This document shows positions 8,299-17,237 of a DNA stretch of 64,000 nt, piece by piece (positions within the stretch are counted from its first letter, which is position 1; each line of letters starts with the position of its first letter). Both the position numbers and the translations under genes were made by a program. The DNA comes from Deinococcus peraridilitoris DSM 19664 (GTDB lineage Bacteria; Deinococcota; Deinococci; Deinococcales; Deinococcaceae): the NCBI RefSeq assembly GCF_000317835.1, contig NC_019793.1, positions 2,170,001-2,234,000 on the forward strand. The letters are read 5' to 3'. The notes beneath the pieces were generated by a model that was given only the letters and a program-made list of their open reading frames with translations, searched no databases and was not told the origin of the DNA.

Positions 8299-9657
8299 TC
8301 AGACGGCCTGCAGTGCGCGCTCTTCGATGACCCGCCGCCAGACCAGTTTTCGGGTACGCCATGTAAAGATGACCAGCTTCACCAGTTCCTCGGCGACGCG
8401 CGCCCACAGCACGCCCCACACGCCGAAGTTCAGCTCGAAGGCCAGCAGCCACGCCAGCGGCAGACCGATCACGAAGGCGCCCGCCGCGTCACCGATCAGC
8501 ACACCCCGCGTGTCGCTTCCGGAAGGCAGCACCCCACCACCACGGACCATGTTGGCGACTTTGGCCACCTGAAACGTGGCGTTGAGCAAAATGGCGCCAA
8601 AGGCAATCTTGCGCACGCCTTCGCCGACGCCGGGATACAGGTTGGGCAGCGCAAAAGCGGTCAGGGCGAACAGCGCGCCGAATACCACGCCGGTGATCAG
8701 CCCGAAGCGCTGAATGACGAGTGCCCACTCCCGGGCCCGGCGCTCGTCACCCTGCCCGACGGCCTGGCCGATCAGGGCCGTGGCCGCTGGGACCAGCCCG
8801 AACGACGCCACCACGAAGATGCCTTCGATGGTGTAGGCGATCTGTACGCCCGCCAGTGCGGTGGTGCTGAGACGCGCGAGCAGCAGGGCGTACAGCAGGT
8901 TCCCGCCGCTCCAGGCCAGCTGCGTGGCGGCCAGGGGCAGGGACAGGTGCAGCAGTTCGCGCAACTGACGCCAGCCGGCAGCATCGGGTTTTGGCCAGGC
9001 CCAGCGCATCAGGCCGCTTCGCCCGTAGAGCACCCACAACAGCCAGCAGACCCGCAGCCCCTGCCCGGCAAGGGCGCCCCAGGCCGCTCCCGCCAACCCC
9101 AGGCGGGGCAGGCCGCTGACACCGTGCACCAGTCCGTATCCCAGCGCAACGTTGAGGGCTGCCGCCGCCAGCGTGGCGAACATCGGAATGCGTGGACGCT
9201 CCAGCGAACGCAGCACGCTGCCGGCCACCACGCTCACGACGATCAGGGGCACTGCGAACAGTGCTACCTGGAAAAAGGGGGCGGCTGTTTCGGACAGCTC
9301 TTCGGGGGCGCCCAGCGCGCCCAGTACGGATTGGGCAAAGGCGGCGACACCAAGGGCGAGGGCCAACGTGACGGTCGCCGCGACCACCAGGGCCGTGCTG
9401 GTGACACGGCGGATGGTGGCGTGGTCGCGCGCGCCGTAGGCCCGCGCGACCAGAATGCCCGCACCCGCCCCCAGGGTGCCCAGCGTGAACACGCCGAGCA
9501 GGGTGACGTTGTTGGAAAACCCCACGGCAGCTACGGCCGTGGCGCCCAGGGTGGCCACGATCAGCTGGGCCAGAAAGTTGAAGACCAGTTGGATGACCGC
9601 TTCGAAGCTGGCGGGCAGGGCCAGACGCAGGACGTTGCGAAGGTGGGCGCGGGTCAA
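8299..9657 (-). CDS. MATE family efflux transporter
   Basis: 452 aa from a TTG at 9657 that sits 7 nt behind a perfect GGAGG; a GTG 21 nt further out is in frame but has no such site. Twelve hydrophobic segments in two similar halves and the sequence (LRLALPASFEAVIQLVFNFL near the N-terminus, ATAVAAVGFSNNV, GAGAGILVARAYGARD) identify the NorM/MATE fold of Na+- or H+-driven multidrug antiporters in the inner membrane. The second half repeats the pattern (LHLSLPLAATQLAWSGGNL, then LIGQAVGQGDERRA). The substrate is unknown. The gene is followed by the GerMN gene on the same strand, 31 nt away, so co-transcription is possible. Confidence 0.9.
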   Translation of the reverse strand: MTRAHLRNVLRLALPASFEAVIQLVFNFLAQLIVATLGATAVAAVGFSNNVTLLGVFTLGTLGAGAGILVARAYGARDHATIRRVTSTALVVAATVTLALALGVAAFAQSVLGALGAPEELSETAAPFFQVALFAVPLIVVSVVAGSVLRSLERPRIPMFATLAAAALNVALGYGLVHGVSGLPRLGLAGAAWGALAGQGLRVCWLLWVLYGRSGLMRWAWPKPDAAGWRQLRELLHLSLPLAATQLAWSGGNLLYALLLARLSTTALAGVQIAYTIEGIFVVASFGLVPAATALIGQAVGQGDERRAREWALVIQRFGLITGVVFGALFALTAFALPNLYPGVGEGVRKIAFGAILLNATFQVAKVANMVRGGGVLPSGSDTRGVLIGDAAGAFVIGLPLAWLLAFELNFGVWGVLWARVAEELVKLVIFTWRTRKLVWRRVIEERALQAV

Positions 9658-9848
9658 GGGAGAACCTCCGAAGGCCACTCTAAACCGATTCAGTGAAGCC
9701 GAAGCATCAGCTTTCTGGTGTTCCCTTCAGGACACACACATGCCAGGGCAGCCGCACTTCACAAAACCTCGTGGCGGACACCCGCCACAGACCGAAACAA
9801 GCGGACCGCCACTCCTCACGTCCGGCAGCGACGGCAGCTTCCGGCAGT

Positions 9849-11504
9849 TCAGTACGGTCTGCGCAGCGCTTCCTCAATACGGCGCGCCAGCAGGTCCGCG
9901 ACCGCCCGCGACGCGATGCCGTCGCCCAGACTGACCTTCGCTCCGGAGTCCAGCTCTGCCTGCAAGGCGTAGAAATACCGTTGCTGGGGGTAGCTTCTAC
10001 TGGAATAAGACACCGTGGGCCGAATGCGCCTGACGACCCCAGCCGGCCACCGACCATCGACCTGCCTGAGCAGCGTGCGGCCGCGCACGGTGAGTCCGTG
10101 ACTCGACGCCTCGATTCGCAGGGGGCAGTTCCAGTGCTGAAAGCCGACCACCAGCAGGGCCACGCCCAGCGCCGCGAATACCAGCAGCACAATTGACGGT
10201 CCACTCACCGCGCGTGACCCCAGCAGAACGGCAGTCCCAAAGAAAACCGCTCCCACCAGTGCCAGTGTTCCGGCCAGGCTTCGGTGACGGCTGACGGCGT
10301 AATCAAGGCGCAAGCCATTTGCCAACGGTGTGAGCGTCACCAGCGAGGAGGGGAGATCAACGGGTTCGGGTGCGGTCACGGCAGGCAGCGCTGAAGCCGG
10401 CGTTCCCGGCTCTGCGGCGCTGGGTGTGTCCGGTCCAGCCTGCGTGATGGTCAGCGGAAAATCACGGCTGTGACGGCCATCCGGCCAGTTGAGCCTGAGG
10501 AACCAGCGTATAAAGTGCCGGCCTTCCGCTTCGCTCGCCTGACCTTCCGCGGGCAGCTCGAACTGACAGCGCAGGGTCTTGTTCGAAGCGCGAATGCGGA
10601 GTTCCTGTTCCCACAGCAGGCGGGTACGGGTGGTCGTGTGTTTCCCACTCCCGCGCCGATCCACATGCTCGCTGATCAGTTCCAGCGCGAACACGTCATT
10701 TCCAGGTGGTTTCTCGAACTCGATGTGGGCGATGAGCAGAGAGCCGAGCGTCGGCTGGGTCGGCGAGAGCGTCAGGGTCGTGGTGCCCAGGCGGCGTCGC
10801 TCCAGGCGGCTGCGAAGGATGGTTTTGATCAACGCCAGGCCGATCAATGGAAAGATCAGGACGAGCCAGTGCGCGCCCAGACCTGGGCGTTCGAGCAAAA
10901 CGAAGGCGGCGATCGGCATGGTCAGCAGATTCCAGAACAGAGCGAACAAGGCAAGCGCCCCCTCTCCCTGCCCTTCACTTGACCGAATGCGTTTTTGATT
11001 GGCCGGCGGCCCGTGCTCCTTGCTTGGGGTCATCCGTACCGTGTGCCAGGCACCCCAGCAGGCACCCAGACCCACCAGGGGAAACAGCGTGGCAAAGGGC
11101 AACAAGAACAGCAGCTGCCCGAAGTGCAGATCACGATTGAACACCGAGTGGTCGGGCCGAGCCGGATTGACCCACACGGTGACGGTCTTTCCCTCGCTCA
11201 GTGCCCCGGCAAGCCGCTGACGCTGCGCCTGCTGCCAATTCCCGATGTCATTGTCCGCCGTGAGCCCAAGCCTCGATGATTCGTAGCGTCGCCCTCTGAA
11301 ATGATAGATGTAACGCAGGGTGGCTTCACCGTTCACGGCGGCGGGCTCGGGCCGCAGTACGTGCGCCGACACGGCCATCCAGTCCCGGGCCGTCCACCAG
11401 CTGCTCAGGGTGTCAGCCATGCTTTTGATGGCCAGCACCCCGAACGCGCTGAAAGGCAGACCGAACAGCAGGCAGAACATCAGCAGACCGATTTTGTTCT
11501 TCAT
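9849..11504 (-). CDS. DUF3592-domain membrane protein
   Basis: 551 aa. The N-terminal helix (about 5-27) is followed by an extracytoplasmic strand-rich region with LRYIYHFRGRRYESSRLGL and VTVWVNPARPDHSVF, the hallmark sequence of DUF3592 proteins. A second helix lies at about 135-155. The protein then has additional helix pairs (about 190-230 and 410-450) and a long soluble region, so it is longer than simple DUF3592 proteins. The function is unknown; the family is usually linked to envelope processes. An isolated TATAGT box lies about 25 nt upstream of the start (11530-11535). Confidence 0.7.
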   Translation of the reverse strand: MKNKIGLLMFCLLFGLPFSAFGVLAIKSMADTLSSWWTARDWMAVSAHVLRPEPAAVNGEATLRYIYHFRGRRYESSRLGLTADNDIGNWQQAQRQRLAGALSEGKTVTVWVNPARPDHSVFNRDLHFGQLLFLLPFATLFPLVGLGACWGAWHTVRMTPSKEHGPPANQKRIRSSEGQGEGALALFALFWNLLTMPIAAFVLLERPGLGAHWLVLIFPLIGLALIKTILRSRLERRRLGTTTLTLSPTQPTLGSLLIAHIEFEKPPGNDVFALELISEHVDRRGSGKHTTTRTRLLWEQELRIRASNKTLRCQFELPAEGQASEAEGRHFIRWFLRLNWPDGRHSRDFPLTITQAGPDTPSAAEPGTPASALPAVTAPEPVDLPSSLVTLTPLANGLRLDYAVSRHRSLAGTLALVGAVFFGTAVLLGSRAVSGPSIVLLVFAALGVALLVVGFQHWNCPLRIEASSHGLTVRGRTLLRQVDGRWPAGVVRRIRPTVSYSSRSYPQQRYFYALQAELDSGAKVSLGDGIASRAVADLLARRIEEALRRPY

Positions 11505-11709
11505 CGCAAGACCCGTTTCTCGTCAGTCCACTATAGACAGCCGAAGTGCCAAGGCCCGGCGTAATGTCGTGGGCAGGCAGCGAATACCGGTGCACGATGA
11601 ATTTTGCGTCGCTCTTGAGACGGTTCCCGTTGGATCTGCCACTCTTTGGCGCGCACTGCGGGCTGCATGTGCCACAATGCGTGCACCCAAAGCCAGGAGC
11701 GTGGAAAAC

Positions 11710-12189
11710 TTGAGGCAGGACGCCAAATTGACGCGAGAAGGATACGAGCGCCTCGAGCGCGCGCTGCAACGTGAACAGGAACGGCTCGACGAAGCGAGGC
11801 GGGTGGTCCGTGAGCAGCTTGAGGCCAACGAAAACGAAAGCCTGGGGCTGGTTGAAGCCCAGCAGCACCTGATGACCATCGAGGTACGCATTGAGGAACT
11901 CGAAGACATCCTGGCGAGGTCCAGTGTCGTCACAGTGGACGAGGCAGCAGACGGCTGCGCCCTGGGGGCCACGGTGGTGCTGCTCGACCTGCAGGGCCAG
12001 CGTGAGATGCGCGTGCAGCTGGTCAGCGCCGCCGAGGCCTCGGTGCCGGGTGGAGCGGTACCGAAGATCAGCAGCAGCAGCCCGGTGGGTGTGCAGCTGC
12101 TGGGTCGCTCGGTGGGCGATTCGTTCGAGGTGGCCCTTGGTGCGCGCCGTGTTCACTACACCGTGAAAAGCATCGAATACGACGCCTGA
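11710..12189 (+). CDS. Gfh1-like transcription factor (GreA/GreB superfamily)
   Basis: 159 aa from TTG 11710, placed 10 nt after AGGAG and matching the length of Thermus Gfh1; ATG 11674 and GTG 11701 are alternatives. Residues 1-75 form the antiparallel coiled coil (KLTREGYERLERALQREQ... ARIEELEDIL-like return helix). Residues 85-159 form the C-terminal globular domain (VVLLDLQG, VSAAEASVPGG, KISSSSPVGVQLLGRSVGD). Gfh1 enters the RNA polymerase secondary channel and inhibits or pauses the enzyme instead of stimulating cleavage. The coiled-coil tip reads N40-E41-N42-E43-S44, where Thermus Gfh1 has a run of Asp. The acidic tip is therefore partly neutralised, as expected for a divergent Gfh paralogue and not for GreA. 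Function inferred from family. Confidence 0.8.
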   Translation: MRQDAKLTREGYERLERALQREQERLDEARRVVREQLEANENESLGLVEAQQHLMTIEVRIEELEDILARSSVVTVDEAADGCALGATVVLLDLQGQREMRVQLVSAAEASVPGGAVPKISSSSPVGVQLLGRSVGDSFEVALGARRVHYTVKSIEYDA

Positions 12190-12293
12190 CTGCGGATGAA
12201 GGTGCACGGCTCAGGGCGAGCCGTGCCGGATGCTTTTTCGGGCTGGACAGCCATCGGTTGGCTTTGATCTCGAAAAATCCGGGAGAACCGGAC

Positions 12294-12299
12294 TACACT
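12294..12299 (+). promoter_or_regulatory. Leaderless -10 box for the DUF350 gene
   Basis: TACACT lies 5 nt before the ATG at 12305 and no ribosome binding site is present, which points to a leaderless transcript. No good -35 is seen at the right distance. Confidence 0.4.
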
Positions 12300-12304
12300 G
12301 CGGC

Positions 12305-12526
12305 ATGCTCGAAGCTACCAGCCAGACGTCGATTTTGCTGCTCACGATTCTGTACGCCATTCTCGGGCTGGCCCTGCTCATTCTGGGGTACTGGATCGTC
12401 GACCGCTTCACGCCCACCGATGCCCAGAAAAAGATCTTCGAAGAGGGGAACGTGGCCGTCGCCATTCTGATGGGCTCGTTCGTGCTGGGGCTGGCACTGG
12501 TCATCGCGGCCGCCATGACCGGCTGA
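12305..12526 (+). CDS. DUF350 small membrane protein
   Basis: 73 aa with two long hydrophobic helices (about 9-31 and 48-71) joined by a short polar loop containing DRFTPTDAQKKIFEEGNVAVAI. This loop and the second helix (LMGSFVLGLALVIAAAM) are characteristic of DUF350 (YjfL-like) membrane proteins. The function is unknown; the family often occurs with envelope-stress genes. It lies 115 nt after the Gfh1-like gene on the same strand. Confidence 0.75.
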   Translation: MLEATSQTSILLLTILYAILGLALLILGYWIVDRFTPTDAQKKIFEEGNVAVAILMGSFVLGLALVIAAAMTG

Positions 12527-12982
12527 AGTCAGACCTGTCCGGGCCGGCGTACGTCCGAAGACTGACCGTACCGTCCCGGAAAGACCCAAAATTTCCGGAA
12601 AACCGCGGTCCAGGAAAATTCGGGTCCGGACGGTCATGCCGGGCGCTCTCCACAACCATCGCTTGAAGTCACCGTTCAGCGCCCGGCCGCCGCAATTGCT
12701 GCCCTGCGGCCCACAATGCTGCGCCACAGCGGAAACACAGAAAACAAAAAAGCGGCCTTCGCCGCTGATGACAATAAATATAGCGCCCTATGCAACCAAA
12801 GTCAAATTATGCGTTTGAGATTCCTGCCCAGAGGAAGCGTGGATACATACAGGGCGAGAAAACAGCCTGTGGGCCGCAGTAGTGCGCAGGGAGGCCCGCT
12901 GCGGCGCAGACGGAGTTCCGGACTGCTGCCCGTGATATGCACACGTTCGCCGGGCCCTGACAAGTCCGCAGCGGACGCTTTG
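12527..12982. other. Intergenic region of about 450 bp with a relatively AT-rich core
   Basis: No convincing gene. The region 12735-12820 is clearly more AT-rich than its surroundings (runs of A, AATAAATATAG, CAAATTATGCG) and contains one hairpin listed separately. Open frames on both strands are short and lack starts with ribosome binding sites. Confidence 0.5.
12746..12766 (-). terminator. Rho-independent terminator, minus strand
   Basis: On the minus strand AGCGGC-GAAG-GCCGCT is followed by a T run (TTTTTGTTTTC). It lies about 220 nt downstream of the EamA transporter stop and would terminate that transcript. Confidence 0.6.
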
Positions 12983-13933
12983 TCATGCGCGGCGCCCAAA
13001 GACCGTGACAGTGACGCCTGACAGCGCGACGACCAGCATGCCCGTGAGGGTCAGGGCATCGGGAAGCTGCCCGAAGACCAGCCACCCCAGCAGGCCCGCC
13101 CATACCAGCTGCAAGTAAGTGACGGGCGCCAGCAACGAAGCGGGCGCGTCCCGGAAGGCCAAGGTGAAGCACAGATGCCCCAATCCCCCTGTAACACCGA
13201 GGCTGAGCAGCAGGAGCGTGAGTTCCAGGGAAGGTGCCGGGCCGCTCCAGAACCAGGGAAGGAACAATAAGAAACTGACGGTTCCCAGAAGTGCGGACCA
13301 GTAGAGCTGGTTCGCAGTGCGCTCGGTGGTGCTGAGCAGGCGTGAGAGCAGTTGATAGGAGGCATTGAGCACTGCGGCCATCAGGATCAGCGCCACACCA
13401 CCCGGGTGCAGGTCACCGCCGGGACGCGCGATCAGCAGCACGCCCGCGAATCCCACCACGACCGCCACGGCACGCGCCGTTCCGATGCGCTCTTGCAGCA
13501 GCGGGCGGGCAAGCAGCACCACCAGCAGGGGAGCGATGAACACGATGGAGGTGGCTTCGGCCAGGGGCAGCAACCGGAGGCCCGAAATCATCAGAAAGGT
13601 CAGCACGACGAGGCACATCGAACGCAGCACCACCAGACCGGTGCGCTGGGTGACCAGAATGCGGCGTCCCTGAAACGGTACGATCAGGGCGGTCATCAGC
13701 AGAAACTGCCCGGCGTAACGCACCCAGGCGATCAAGGGAACCGGGTAGTGCGTGGTCAGGTACTTGGCGGTCGCGTCGAGGCAGGCAAACAGCAGGAGTG
13801 CCAGCGCGAAGAACGCCACCCCGCGCAGAGGGCGTTGTGGTCCGCGGACAAGGGCCGTATGACGGGAGTGAGACAAGGAAATCCTGGAGGCAGAGGGAAA
13901 AGGCAGAGCGGAAGCTGAGGAGGCAGCGCCCAC
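12983..13933 (-). CDS. EamA/DMT family transporter
   Basis: Up to 316 aa with ten hydrophobic helices in two EamA repeats. The first repeat runs from FFALALLLFACLDATAKYL to RPGGDLHPGG, the second from ALILMAAVLNASYQLLSRLL to the C-terminus. LLPLAEATSIVFIAPLLVVLLA and APVTYLQLVWAGLLGWLVFGQ are the typical helix 3-4 and 8-9 signatures of drug/metabolite exporters. The first 25 residues from GTG 13933 are Ser-rich and unlike the family; a TTG at 13876, 5 nt after AGGA, would begin directly before the first helix and may be the true start. The substrate is unknown. Confidence 0.8.
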   Translation of the reverse strand: MGAASSASALPFPSASRISLSHSRHTALVRGPQRPLRGVAFFALALLLFACLDATAKYLTTHYPVPLIAWVRYAGQFLLMTALIVPFQGRRILVTQRTGLVVLRSMCLVVLTFLMISGLRLLPLAEATSIVFIAPLLVVLLARPLLQERIGTARAVAVVVGFAGVLLIARPGGDLHPGGVALILMAAVLNASYQLLSRLLSTTERTANQLYWSALLGTVSFLLFLPWFWSGPAPSLELTLLLLSLGVTGGLGHLCFTLAFRDAPASLLAPVTYLQLVWAGLLGWLVFGQLPDALTLTGMLVVALSGVTVTVFGRRA

Positions 13934-13944
13934 CGGGCACTGTG

Positions 13945-13992
13945 TTCTGTAGTGTATGGATTCTGTAGTGTATGGGTTCTGAAGAATATGGC
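13945..13992. repeat. Three tandem copies of a 16-bp unit in a divergent promoter region
   Basis: Units TTCTGTAGTGTATGGA (13945-13960), TTCTGTAGTGTATGGG (13961-13976) and a degenerate third copy TTCTGAAGAATATGGC (13977-13992). On the minus strand each of the first two units holds TACACT, a plausible -10 box for the EamA gene, so the repeat may duplicate a promoter or an operator. The copies are 16 bp apart, about one and a half helical turns. Confidence 0.7.
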
Positions 13993-14076
13993 GTTCCGTT
14001 CGTATTGCCAGTCTTTACCGGCACTCTCACCTGCTCATCACCGTGCGTCAGGCGCGGTGCGGCAGCATGGAGTTCC

Positions 14077-14967
14077 ATGATCACCTTGCCGTCGATTCTC
14101 CGCGCCCTCCTGTTGACTGCCCTGACGTCGTTCACGGGTGCGCTTGCCGCCGCCACGCCGGCCCAGGTCGAAGGCGCCGCCGTGGCGGCAGCCCGCGCGG
14201 TGGACGGCACCATCGTGGCGTGTCCCGAAACCTTTCGGAACTTTACCGAGAGTCGGCGGTGTGTGCGTGTTCCCGGAGAACCCGAAGAAATCAAGGCGCG
14301 CCTGAACCGCAGTCTCGGTGCCGCGCTCGTGTCGGCTTGGCGCGCGCAGAGCAATCCGATCTACTCGTATAACTACCTGCGCAGTGCCGGTGAGTTTGTC
14401 GGCATTGTCGCCGGGCCCGCGGCACGTGACGGCAAATCGACGCTGCTGGTGTTCGACGCCGTGCCGGACCGCGCCGACCTGCGACGCGACGAGGAAAGCG
14501 TCCGGATCGTGCCGCAACCCCGTGAGGAATCGCAGGCGTCCACTCCGGCGCCTGGAACCGTGACGCCGTCAGCGTCCCCCTCGGGTTCGTCGCCCGCCCA
14601 ACCGGGAGCTTCCACCGGTGCGGCCAACCGGGAGACGCCGGGAGCAGCAGCGGGAGCGGGAACCGTTCCGGCGGCGAGGGCGGCTTCGCCACGCCTGACA
14701 TTCGCGCGCCCGCTCGTCCTGCGCGAGCCACGCCTGAACGGTGAGGACGTGCGGGCCGTGCAGAACCGCCTGATGGACGTGGCGGGCATGGCCCGCGGTG
14801 CCGGAGGTGACGGCTGGTACGGGCCGGTCACCTCGGCGACCGTGCGGGCCTTTCAGGCGGCCAACGCGCTGCCGGTCACCGGAATGGTCGACCGGACGAC
14901 CTGGGAACGCCTGTTTTCGCCTGAAGCCCGTCCTTTTGACCCGAACGCGGTTCGCGCCCGGCCCTGA
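14077..14967 (+). CDS. Secreted peptidoglycan-binding-domain protein
   Basis: 296 aa from ATG 14077, 5 nt after GGAG. The N-terminus (SILRALLLTALTSFTGALAA) is a Sec signal peptide. Residues about 25-145 are a soluble domain with two Cys (CPETF, RRCVRVP) that I do not recognise. Residues about 150-220 are a low-complexity Pro/Ala/Ser/Gly linker. Residues about 225-296 are a PG_binding_1 domain (LNGEDVRAVQNRLMDVAG, DGWYGPVTSATVRAFQAANALPVTGMVDRTTWERL). The protein is probably anchored to the wall by its C-terminal domain and presents the N-terminal domain outside the cytoplasm. Confidence 0.8.
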   Translation: MITLPSILRALLLTALTSFTGALAAATPAQVEGAAVAAARAVDGTIVACPETFRNFTESRRCVRVPGEPEEIKARLNRSLGAALVSAWRAQSNPIYSYNYLRSAGEFVGIVAGPAARDGKSTLLVFDAVPDRADLRRDEESVRIVPQPREESQASTPAPGTVTPSASPSGSSPAQPGASTGAANRETPGAAAGAGTVPAARAASPRLTFARPLVLREPRLNGEDVRAVQNRLMDVAGMARGAGGDGWYGPVTSATVRAFQAANALPVTGMVDRTTWERLFSPEARPFDPNAVRARP

Positions 14968-15129
14968 AGTCAGGTCTTCAGGCGCCTGATCCTGAAGGTT
15001 CATTCACCGACCTCCCGCCGTTGGCTGGGGTGGGCGTGATTCACTTGGCTGGGTCACGCGATCCGACCTAAAGTGGATCACGGCTTTTGGGCTGGCTCGC
15101 CGGGCACGCACATCCAACGGAGGAAGCTG

Positions 15130-16149
15130 ATGACGATCTACCGCAGACTGGGCCGCAGCGGCCTGCACCTCTTTCCCATCGGTCTCGGCAGCATGCAGTT
15201 CGGCTGGACGGCCGACGAGCAGACCTCCCAGGACATCATGGACGCCTACTATGAGGCAGGCGGCAACTTCATCGACACCGCCGACATTTACACCACCTGG
15301 ACGGACGGCAATCCCGGTGGCATTTCCGAGGAGATGATCGGACGCTGGATGAAGGCGCGCGGCAACCGCGACGACATCGTGGTCGCTACCAAAGTGCGCG
15401 GCGCGATGGGTGAGCGTGGCAGCCAGGGCCGAAAAAGTGTTCACCAACGTGAAGGCCTGTCGCGCCGCTGGATCATCAAGGCCTGCGAGGACAGCCTGCG
15501 ACGCCTGCAGGTCGATCACATCGACCTCTACCAGGCCCACGCCATCGACAGCCAGACCCCCATCGAGGAGACGCTCGCGGCCTTCACGGAGCTGGTGCAG
15601 CGCGGCTACGTGCGCTATATCGGCTGCTCGAACTACAGCGCCTGGCGCCTGATGCACGCCCTGTGGGTCAGTGACCGCCAGGGACTGGAGTCTTTTGTCA
15701 GCATCCAGCCCGAGTACAGCCTGCTGTCACCGACCCGCGCCAACTTCGAGCGTGAACTGCAGCGTGTCGCCGTCGAATTTGGCCTGGGCATCGTGCCGTG
15801 GAGCCCGCTGGGCGGCGGCATGCTGACCGGCAAGTACAAGCGCGGCCAGCCTCTTCCGGAAAGCGTGCGCGCCGACGAGAACGCCGCACGACGCTTCAGC
15901 GACAAGAACTTCGACATCATCGAGATGCTCGAGACCGTCGCCGGACGACACAATGCCAAACCGGCCCAGGTGGCGCTCGCGTGGATGCTCGCGCAGCCGG
16001 CCATGACCTCGCCCATCATCGGCGCCAACAGTGTGGCGCAACTGCAGGAGCTGCTCGGCACCTTGCAGCTGCAGCTGAGCGCGCAGGACCTGGAAGACAT
16101 CACGAAGGTCAGTGACTGGGAACGCGCGCGCACCGAACTGGAATACTGA
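15130..16149 (+). CDS. Aldo/keto reductase
   Basis: 339 aa; ATG 15130 follows GGAGG by 6 nt. The (beta/alpha)8 aldo-keto reductase pattern is complete: [19 protein letters not shown] at the N-terminus, FIDTADIY with the catalytic Asp and Tyr, VVATKV with the catalytic Lys, and DLYQAHAID with the catalytic His. The C-terminal [14 protein letters not shown] binds NADPH. It is nearest to AKRs that act on small aldehydes and ketones (YajO/YhdN-like). The substrate is unknown. It ends just before a strong bidirectional terminator shared with the convergent frnE-like gene. Confidence 0.9.
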   Translation: MTIYRRLGRSGLHLFPIGLGSMQFGWTADEQTSQDIMDAYYEAGGNFIDTADIYTTWTDGNPGGISEEMIGRWMKARGNRDDIVVATKVRGAMGERGSQGRKSVHQREGLSRRWIIKACEDSLRRLQVDHIDLYQAHAIDSQTPIEETLAAFTELVQRGYVRYIGCSNYSAWRLMHALWVSDRQGLESFVSIQPEYSLLSPTRANFERELQRVAVEFGLGIVPWSPLGGGMLTGKYKRGQPLPESVRADENAARRFSDKNFDIIEMLETVAGRHNAKPAQVALAWMLAQPAMTSPIIGANSVAQLQELLGTLQLQLSAQDLEDITKVSDWERARTELEY

Positions 16150-16161
16150 GCCCGGAAGAAG

Positions 16162-16204
16162 CCACAAGAAGACGCTGTCCACACTGGACAGCGTCTTCTT
16201 GTGG
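16162..16204. terminator. Bidirectional terminator, 20-bp perfect stem
   Basis: A 20-bp arm (16162-16181) and its exact reverse complement (16185-16204) flank a 3-nt loop between two convergent genes. CTTCTT on the plus side and the same on the minus side give modest U tracts. Confidence 0.8.
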
Positions 16205-16212
16205 AGGATCGC

Positions 16213-16965
16213 TCAGCGCGGCGGCAGCGCGCAGGAACCGTCCTCGCACCCGTCGGCGTCCTCGGCGGGCGTTGCAAGCAGCTGCAGCGGCTGCTGTTCC
16301 TGCCACACCTGCTGCAGGGCGCCGAGCAGCACGTCGGCGCTTTGCGCGCCGCTGACGCCGTATTTCTCGCCCAGCACAAAGAACGGCACACCGGAAATAC
16401 CGTACGCATAAGCTTTCGCTTCGTCGGCGCGCACCGCGTCAGCGTGTGTCTGCTGCTCCAGGGCCGTGCGGACTTCGTCCTCTTCCAGGCCGACTTCCCC
16501 GGCGAGACGCACGAGGGTCGCGGTGTCACCGAGCTGCTCTCCTTCTGTCAGGTAGGCCCGAAAAAAGCGCTCTTTCATGGCGCCTTGCAGACCACGCTGC
16601 GCCGCGAGGTGCACCACCTGATGTGCCTGGAAGGTGTTGGTGATTTTGAGGTTATCGAAACGGAAATCGAGTCCCTCCTCGGCGGCGACTCCGGTCATGC
16701 GCTCCTGCATTTCCTGTGCTTTTTCGCTGGTCGTGCCGTACTTCACCGCGAGGTGCTCGCGGGCGCTCTGAGGGGTGCTGACCGGCGCGGAGGTGTCCAG
16801 TTCGAAACTGTGCCACACCACCTCCACCCGATCACGGTGCGCGAACTGCGCCAGCGCGGCTTCCAGGCGCCGTTTGCCAATGTAGCACCAGGGGCAGGCG
16901 ATGTCCGACCACACGTCTACCTTGAGGCGCGGCTGGGTGGTTGTAGGAGAAAGAGCAGAAGTCAT
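16213..16965 (-). CDS. frnE: FrnE-like DsbA-family disulfide oxidoreductase
   Basis: 250 aa. DVWSDIACPWCYIGKRRLE places the thioredoxin-fold active site CPWC at C24/C27, followed by the DsbA-type helical insertion and the cis-Pro loop (GISGVPFFVLGEKYGVSGAQ). The C-terminus ends DGCEDGSCALPPR, giving a second cysteine pair C240-x4-C245. Both pairs occur in FrnE of Deinococcus radiodurans, a cytosolic disulfide isomerase linked to cadmium and oxidative stress. No signal peptide is present, in agreement with cytosolic action. The start ATG 16965 has only a weak Shine-Dalgarno; longer frames upstream carry unrelated Arg-rich sequence. Confidence 0.8.
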   Translation of the reverse strand: MTSALSPTTTQPRLKVDVWSDIACPWCYIGKRRLEAALAQFAHRDRVEVVWHSFELDTSAPVSTPQSAREHLAVKYGTTSEKAQEMQERMTGVAAEEGLDFRFDNLKITNTFQAHQVVHLAAQRGLQGAMKERFFRAYLTEGEQLGDTATLVRLAGEVGLEEDEVRTALEQQTHADAVRADEAKAYAYGISGVPFFVLGEKYGVSGAQSADVLLGALQQVWQEQQPLQLLATPAEDADGCEDGSCALPPR

Positions 16966-17179
16966 GCCCGCAGTCTGCGCGCCGCGCCGCGCTTTTTCTG
17001 TTACCCCTTCTGCAGTCTGCAGGAGTTGCACCCAGTTGCACCCGCGACCGAGCGAGGGGAGAAGTGGGCGCCGAACGGAGTGGGCAGGCGTCCTGCAGGG
17101 CGTCTTGCGCAGAACAGCCCTCAAAGCAATTGAGTTTGACGTCAAGAGGATGCCTTGTAGCGAAGCTGTCTTAAGTACC

Positions 17180-17216
17180 TCCCACTGAAGTTTTGGTGTT
17201 CTCCCAAAACGTGGGA
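17180..17216. repeat. Nested inverted repeat downstream of the lysR gene
   Basis: Outer arms TCCCAC / GTGGGA and inner arms GTTTTGG / CCAAAAC form an imperfect cruciform with a 4-nt bulge and a 7-nt loop. A further GGTGGGAC occurs 40 bp to the right. It follows the stop of the minus-strand lysR gene, so it could be its terminator (no T run) or the remnant of a mobile element end. The sequence alone does not decide. Confidence 0.4.
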
Positions 17217-17237
17217 CGAGCGGAGGCGAGTAGACAC

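Noticed and set aside
12527..12982. Small genes in the AT-rich intergenic region
   Set aside because: No start with ribosome binding site, no domain and only short frames.
17180..17216. End of an IS200/IS605 element
   Set aside because: A hairpin and a GGTGGGAC repeat are suggestive, but no transposase or TnpB fragment is next to it.
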